From contig CAZBQG010000010.1 in assembly GCA_964493945.1 (NCBI GenBank), positions 1 through 34,086 on the forward strand: a stretch of DNA of 34,086 bases, read 5' to 3'. The notes below the pieces were generated by a model. It was not told where the DNA came from. It ran no database searches and worked only from the letters and a program-made list of their open reading frames with translations. The stretch's first letter is position 1. Every line of letters begins with the position of its first letter. Source of the stretch: CAZBQG01 sp964493945 (GTDB lineage Bacteria > Pseudomonadota > Alphaproteobacteria > Rhodospirillales > UBA2165). The translations under genes and the position numbers were made by a program. Positions 31,266 to 34,086 of this stretch are shown here, in pieces.

Positions 31266-32624
31266 TTAGGGATCGGCCCGTTTATCGCGCATGGTGACAA
31301 ATTCCTCCGCCGCCGAGGGATGGATACCCGTGGTCGCGTCAAATTGCGCCTTGGTGGCGTTGCATTTAAGCGCGATCCCCAACCCCTGAATGATTTCCGG
31401 CGAATCCATGCCCATCATATGGCACCCCACGACCCGGTCCGTTTCCCCGTCCACCACCAGCTTCATAAAAGTCTTTTCATCCCGCCCGGACAGGGTATGG
31501 ATCAAGGGCTTGAAGCTGGACGCATAAATATCAACCGCACCCAGGCTGTCCCTGGCCTGGGCCTCTGTCAGGCCCACCGTGCCGATGGGTGGTGTGGAGA
31601 AAACCGCCGTCGGGATATCGGCATAATCGACGATAATGGGATTATCATTAAACAGTCTTTCGGCCACGGAACGCCCTTCCTGGATGGCCACCGGGGTGAG
31701 CTGCACCCTGTCGATCACATCGCCGACGGCGAAAATATGGGGAATCGATGTGCGCAGTTCCTCATCCACCAGGACCGCGCCGTTTTCAGCCAGCTTGACG
31801 CCTGCATCTTCCAGGCCCAGACCAACCGTGTTGGGACCCCGCCCGGTGGCATACATGACGCAATCTGTTTCAATCTCTCCGCCGCCCTTGAGGGAAAGGT
31901 TGTACCCCGCGCCGGTCTTTTCGATGCTTTCCACAACCGTGTGGTCACGCAAATCAATGCCCCGCTTTTTCATTTCTCCATCCAACGCCATGCGGATTTC
32001 TTCATCGAAGCCGCGCAAAACAGTGTCGGCCCGGACGATTTCGGTAACCGCCGTACCGAACCCTGAAAAAATGCCGGCGAATTCGACGGCGATATAGCCG
32101 CCGCCGACTATCACCATGCGGCCCGGCAGACTTCCCAGATCCAGGGCTTCGCGCGAATCGATGGCATGTTCGATGCCGGGGATTTGGGGCATCCGGGGCC
32201 AGCTTCCGGCGGCGATGAGAATATGTTCAGAGGTCACCGAACGCCCGCCGATTTCCACCGTATGGGGATCGCTGAGAATGGCCCGCCCTTCCAGAACATC
32301 CACATTGTTGTTCTTCAAGATATTCAGATAAATCCCATTGAGCCGTTCAAGTTCGGTATTTTTGGTGGCGATGAGGCCGGGCCAGTCATGGCCGGGCGTG
32401 GGCCCGGTCCAGCTGTAATTTTCGCTGTCTTCGAAATGATCAGCGAAATGGGCGCCGTAAATCAGCAGCTTCTTGGGCACGCAGCCCCTGAGCACGCAGG
32501 TGCCGCCGACCCGGTCTTCCTCGCAGATGGCCGAGCGGGCGCCGTAGCCACCGGCGAGTCTGGCCGCGCGCACGCCGCCGGACCCGGCACCAATGGTGAT
32601 CATGTCGTAATCATATTTTGCCAT
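31266..32624 (-). CDS. gor: Glutathione-disulfide reductase
   Basis: NADPH-dependent flavoenzyme that returns oxidised glutathione to GSH; 452 residues, cytoplasmic homodimer. It has the FAD loop MITIGAGSGGVRAARLA, the redox disulfide GGTCVLRGCVPKK, and the second dinucleotide loop VIVGGGYIAVEFAGIFSGFG. After it, VRADTVLRGFD has the Arg positions seen in NADPH-using glutathione reductases. FAVGDV contacts the FAD, and the C-terminal active-site base is His in TTGIHPSAAEEFVTM. The motif set fits glutathione reductase rather than dihydrolipoamide dehydrogenase or mercuric reductase. Confidence 0.94.
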   Translation of the reverse strand: MAKYDYDMITIGAGSGGVRAARLAGGYGARSAICEEDRVGGTCVLRGCVPKKLLIYGAHFADHFEDSENYSWTGPTPGHDWPGLIATKNTELERLNGIYLNILKNNNVDVLEGRAILSDPHTVEIGGRSVTSEHILIAAGSWPRMPQIPGIEHAIDSREALDLGSLPGRMVIVGGGYIAVEFAGIFSGFGTAVTEIVRADTVLRGFDEEIRMALDGEMKKRGIDLRDHTVVESIEKTGAGYNLSLKGGGEIETDCVMYATGRGPNTVGLGLEDAGVKLAENGAVLVDEELRTSIPHIFAVGDVIDRVQLTPVAIQEGRSVAERLFNDNPIIVDYADIPTAVFSTPPIGTVGLTEAQARDSLGAVDIYASSFKPLIHTLSGRDEKTFMKLVVDGETDRVVGCHMMGMDSPEIIQGLGIALKCNATKAQFDATTGIHPSAAEEFVTMRDKRADP

Positions 32625-32767
32625 CTGTCTCCGCCTTGATGTGATCGAGGATTATGGGATCATCGCCATTGGCCAAATTTCCCCGCCGGGGGCCGAAAAA
32701 GCAAGCTGCAACAGCCCGATCACCAATTCTTGACCTTCCAGGCGCTGGAAGCCCCATAATCCTACCC

Positions 32768-33235
32768 ATGACCGGAAAATGGATATGGGCCCTGGCTTTG
32801 GCGGCGGTAATCGTGGCGGCGGGGATTTGGATGTTGATGCCGGGCCCAAACCCCGGCGCAGATGCAAACAATGCCGATCAGGTGGCGTTGGGCAAAAAAG
32901 TTTATGCCGATCAGTGCGCCTCCTGTCACGGCGCCCGCCTGGAAGGTGAGAAAAACTGGAAACTGCGCCGCCCCGAGGGCCATTTCGGTGCCCCACCCCA
33001 TGACGAGACGGGCCATACCTGGCACCATCCTGACCAGCATCTTTTCAACTATACCAAACGGGGTGGGCAGGCCATGGCCCCGCCCAGCTTCAAATCCAAC
33101 ATGCCGGGCTATGGCGGCACCCTGACGGATGGCCAGATCTGGGCTGTCCTGGCCTTCATCAAAAGCCGCTGGCCCGCCCCCATTCAGCGCCGCCAGGAAG
33201 GTCTCAATGCCCGGCTGGCGGGTCAAAGCCGCTAG
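32768..33235 (+). CDS. Membrane-anchored class I cytochrome c
   Basis: A 155-residue c-type cytochrome with one N-terminal hydrophobic helix (about residues 5-23), probably an uncleaved anchor facing the periplasm. The covalent haem site is C50-A-S-C53-H54, and Met112 in SNMPGYGG is the likely sixth ligand. A His-rich stretch (HDETGHTWHHPDQH, 78-91) between them is unusual and could bind another metal. ATG 32768 is chosen because the reading frame further upstream (to 32654) has no signal-like or conserved content. It is divergent from glutathione reductase with a 143-base gap. The electron partner is unknown. Confidence 0.88.
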   Translation: MTGKWIWALALAAVIVAAGIWMLMPGPNPGADANNADQVALGKKVYADQCASCHGARLEGEKNWKLRRPEGHFGAPPHDETGHTWHHPDQHLFNYTKRGGQAMAPPSFKSNMPGYGGTLTDGQIWAVLAFIKSRWPAPIQRRQEGLNARLAGQSR

Positions 33236-33259
33236 TGGATGGAGACTACCCCGCGGGGC

Positions 33260-33917
33260 TTAATAATTGTCATAATCTTCAGGCGGGCCACCGGCCCAGC
33301 CGACCAATGCCCGCCGCTGACCTTTGAGAATGGGCGAAACCCGGTGCCTTAATACGGCGGGGAAGGCGATGATCGTACCCTATGGCTGAATTATTTCGGT
33401 CAAATCCATTTCACCCGAGCGTGGAGTCCCGTCCGCTAAATCATCGGTCTCCGGATCACCTTTTTCATTTTGATTTACTTCAAAATGCTCCCCCTCCCCT
33501 CAAAGTTATCAGGGTTGGACAATTGAACCGAGAGTGTCAATTTGCGGGTAACGTCTTCCGGCAAATTTTTCAGCTTGCGGAAGGCGGATGTGACATTGCC
33601 GTTGTGCCAGCCAAAAAAATGGCCTTCCGAATAAACCGAATATTGGAGAACTTCGATGCCGGTTAAATTAAATTGCTATTTTCGCCGGTTAATTTCCGAA
33701 ATGAGGTCCCACATTTCATCGTAAAGCCAGGCCGTCTCCGGCTCGGATGGGATATGGGCAATTCTGTCTTTGCGTTTTTCTCATCTATGACGGGGCCCAG
33801 TTCTTTAGTGACTTTGCCACCAAAGGAATCCTGTGCTTCCCCAAGCTCGATAATTTTTTCACACATATTGACCGGAACGGCCGCTTGAAAAACCATGAGA
33901 TCGACAGGTGCCGCCAT
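33260..33917 (-). pseudogene. Decayed 2OG-Fe(II) oxygenase (prolyl 4-hydroxylase-like)
   Basis: Stitching three frames on the minus strand recovers a protein of about 219 residues of the 2OG-Fe(II) dioxygenase superfamily. Frame one reads MAAPVDLMVFQAAVPVNMCE to ...EKNAKT. Frame two reads HIPSEPETAWLYDEMWDLIS, then NLTGIEVLQYSVYSEGHFFG and KLTLSVQLSNPDNFEG. Frame three ends GTIIAFPAVLRHRVSPILKG, then QRRALVGWAGGPPEDY. Defects: a 1-base loss near 33761-33764, a TAG at 33676-33678 where Trp (TGG) is expected, a 1-base gain in the C-rich run near 33489-33500, and a TAG at 33380-33382. The HxD metal motif reads WHNGN, so an iron ligand is also lost, while the distal HRVSPILKG region with its His and Arg remains. 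Several independent lesions mean a true pseudogene, not sequencing error. Confidence 0.82.
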
Positions 33918-34086
33918 TCTAATTGTTCTCGCTTAATATCCAACGCAGGCCATAAACCTAGCGCAAGTTTAACATTTTTACTCTTTACCCTGTCCAAACT
34001 GCCCGGGAAAACATAAGAAATCACGATTATCGACTAGGCTCAGGACCCATTAATTATTCATTCAGGATTTCACTTGATGATGCTTT

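Noticed and set aside
33249..33258. CCCCGCGGGG as a terminator after the cytochrome c gene
   Set aside because: It is a self-complementary word with no room for a loop and no T-run after it.
33382..33917. Short open frames on either strand at the right end as small genes
   Set aside because: They are fragments or shadows of the decayed 2OG-Fe(II) oxygenase; stitched frames explain the region better.

Overview
The window is compact, moderately GC-rich chromosomal DNA from an alphaproteobacterium. A Rhodospirillales-type lineage is my best guess, because of the mutM/ubiE/ubiB/coaBC/dut order next to rpsT and dnaA-dnaN-recF-gyrB, the ubiquinone genes, a class II DAHP synthase and a DUF3501/(Fe-S) pair; the order-level placement is inference. 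Nearly all genes are core housekeeping genes. There are no tRNA or rRNA genes, insertion sequences, CRISPR arrays or prophage genes that I can see.

Layout. (1) 1-3544: the end of a GlpC/heterodisulfide-reductase-like Fe-S protein and a DUF3501 protein (usually partners of a rubrerythrin), a periplasmic SH3 protein and a D-2-hydroxyacid dehydrogenase. (2) 3554-9907, minus strand: a tight run reading ubiE, ubiB, coaBC, dut, an Rrf2 regulator without cluster cysteines, cysK, moeB. (3) 9953-11660, plus strand: mutM, a small secreted protein, and rpsT with a clear promoter and terminator. (4) 11661-18568: an AT-rich region followed by dnaA-dnaN-recF-gyrB, then a pentapeptide-repeat protein directly behind gyrB and a class A penicillin-binding protein. 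(5) 20965-23816: an OmpR-type two-component system whose kinase carries one frameshift, divergent from a secreted protein with four EF-hands. (6) 23877-26669: an AprA-like flavoprotein and a two-cluster ferredoxin, divergent from an NTF2/SnoaL-like protein. (7) 26666-33235: nadE, two unrecognised small genes (the first split by an in-frame stop), class II DAHP synthase, a small basic secreted protein, glutathione reductase and a membrane-anchored cytochrome c. (8) 33260-33917: a decayed 2OG-Fe(II) oxygenase pseudogene. The last 169 bases hold nothing I recognise.

How the parts relate. The chromosome-replication cluster is joined by a possible gyrase-interacting pentapeptide protein. The cysK region joins a CymR-like Rrf2 regulator to cysteine synthesis and a sulfur-carrier activating enzyme. 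The most distinctive module is the two-component system with the EF-hand protein: the predicted periplasmic loop of the kinase and the tail of the EF-hand protein share a similar His/Arg/Asp-rich patch, which suggests a cation (calcium-like) sensing circuit. Gene ends are very tightly packed: six convergent pairs overlap or lie within 20 bases of each other.
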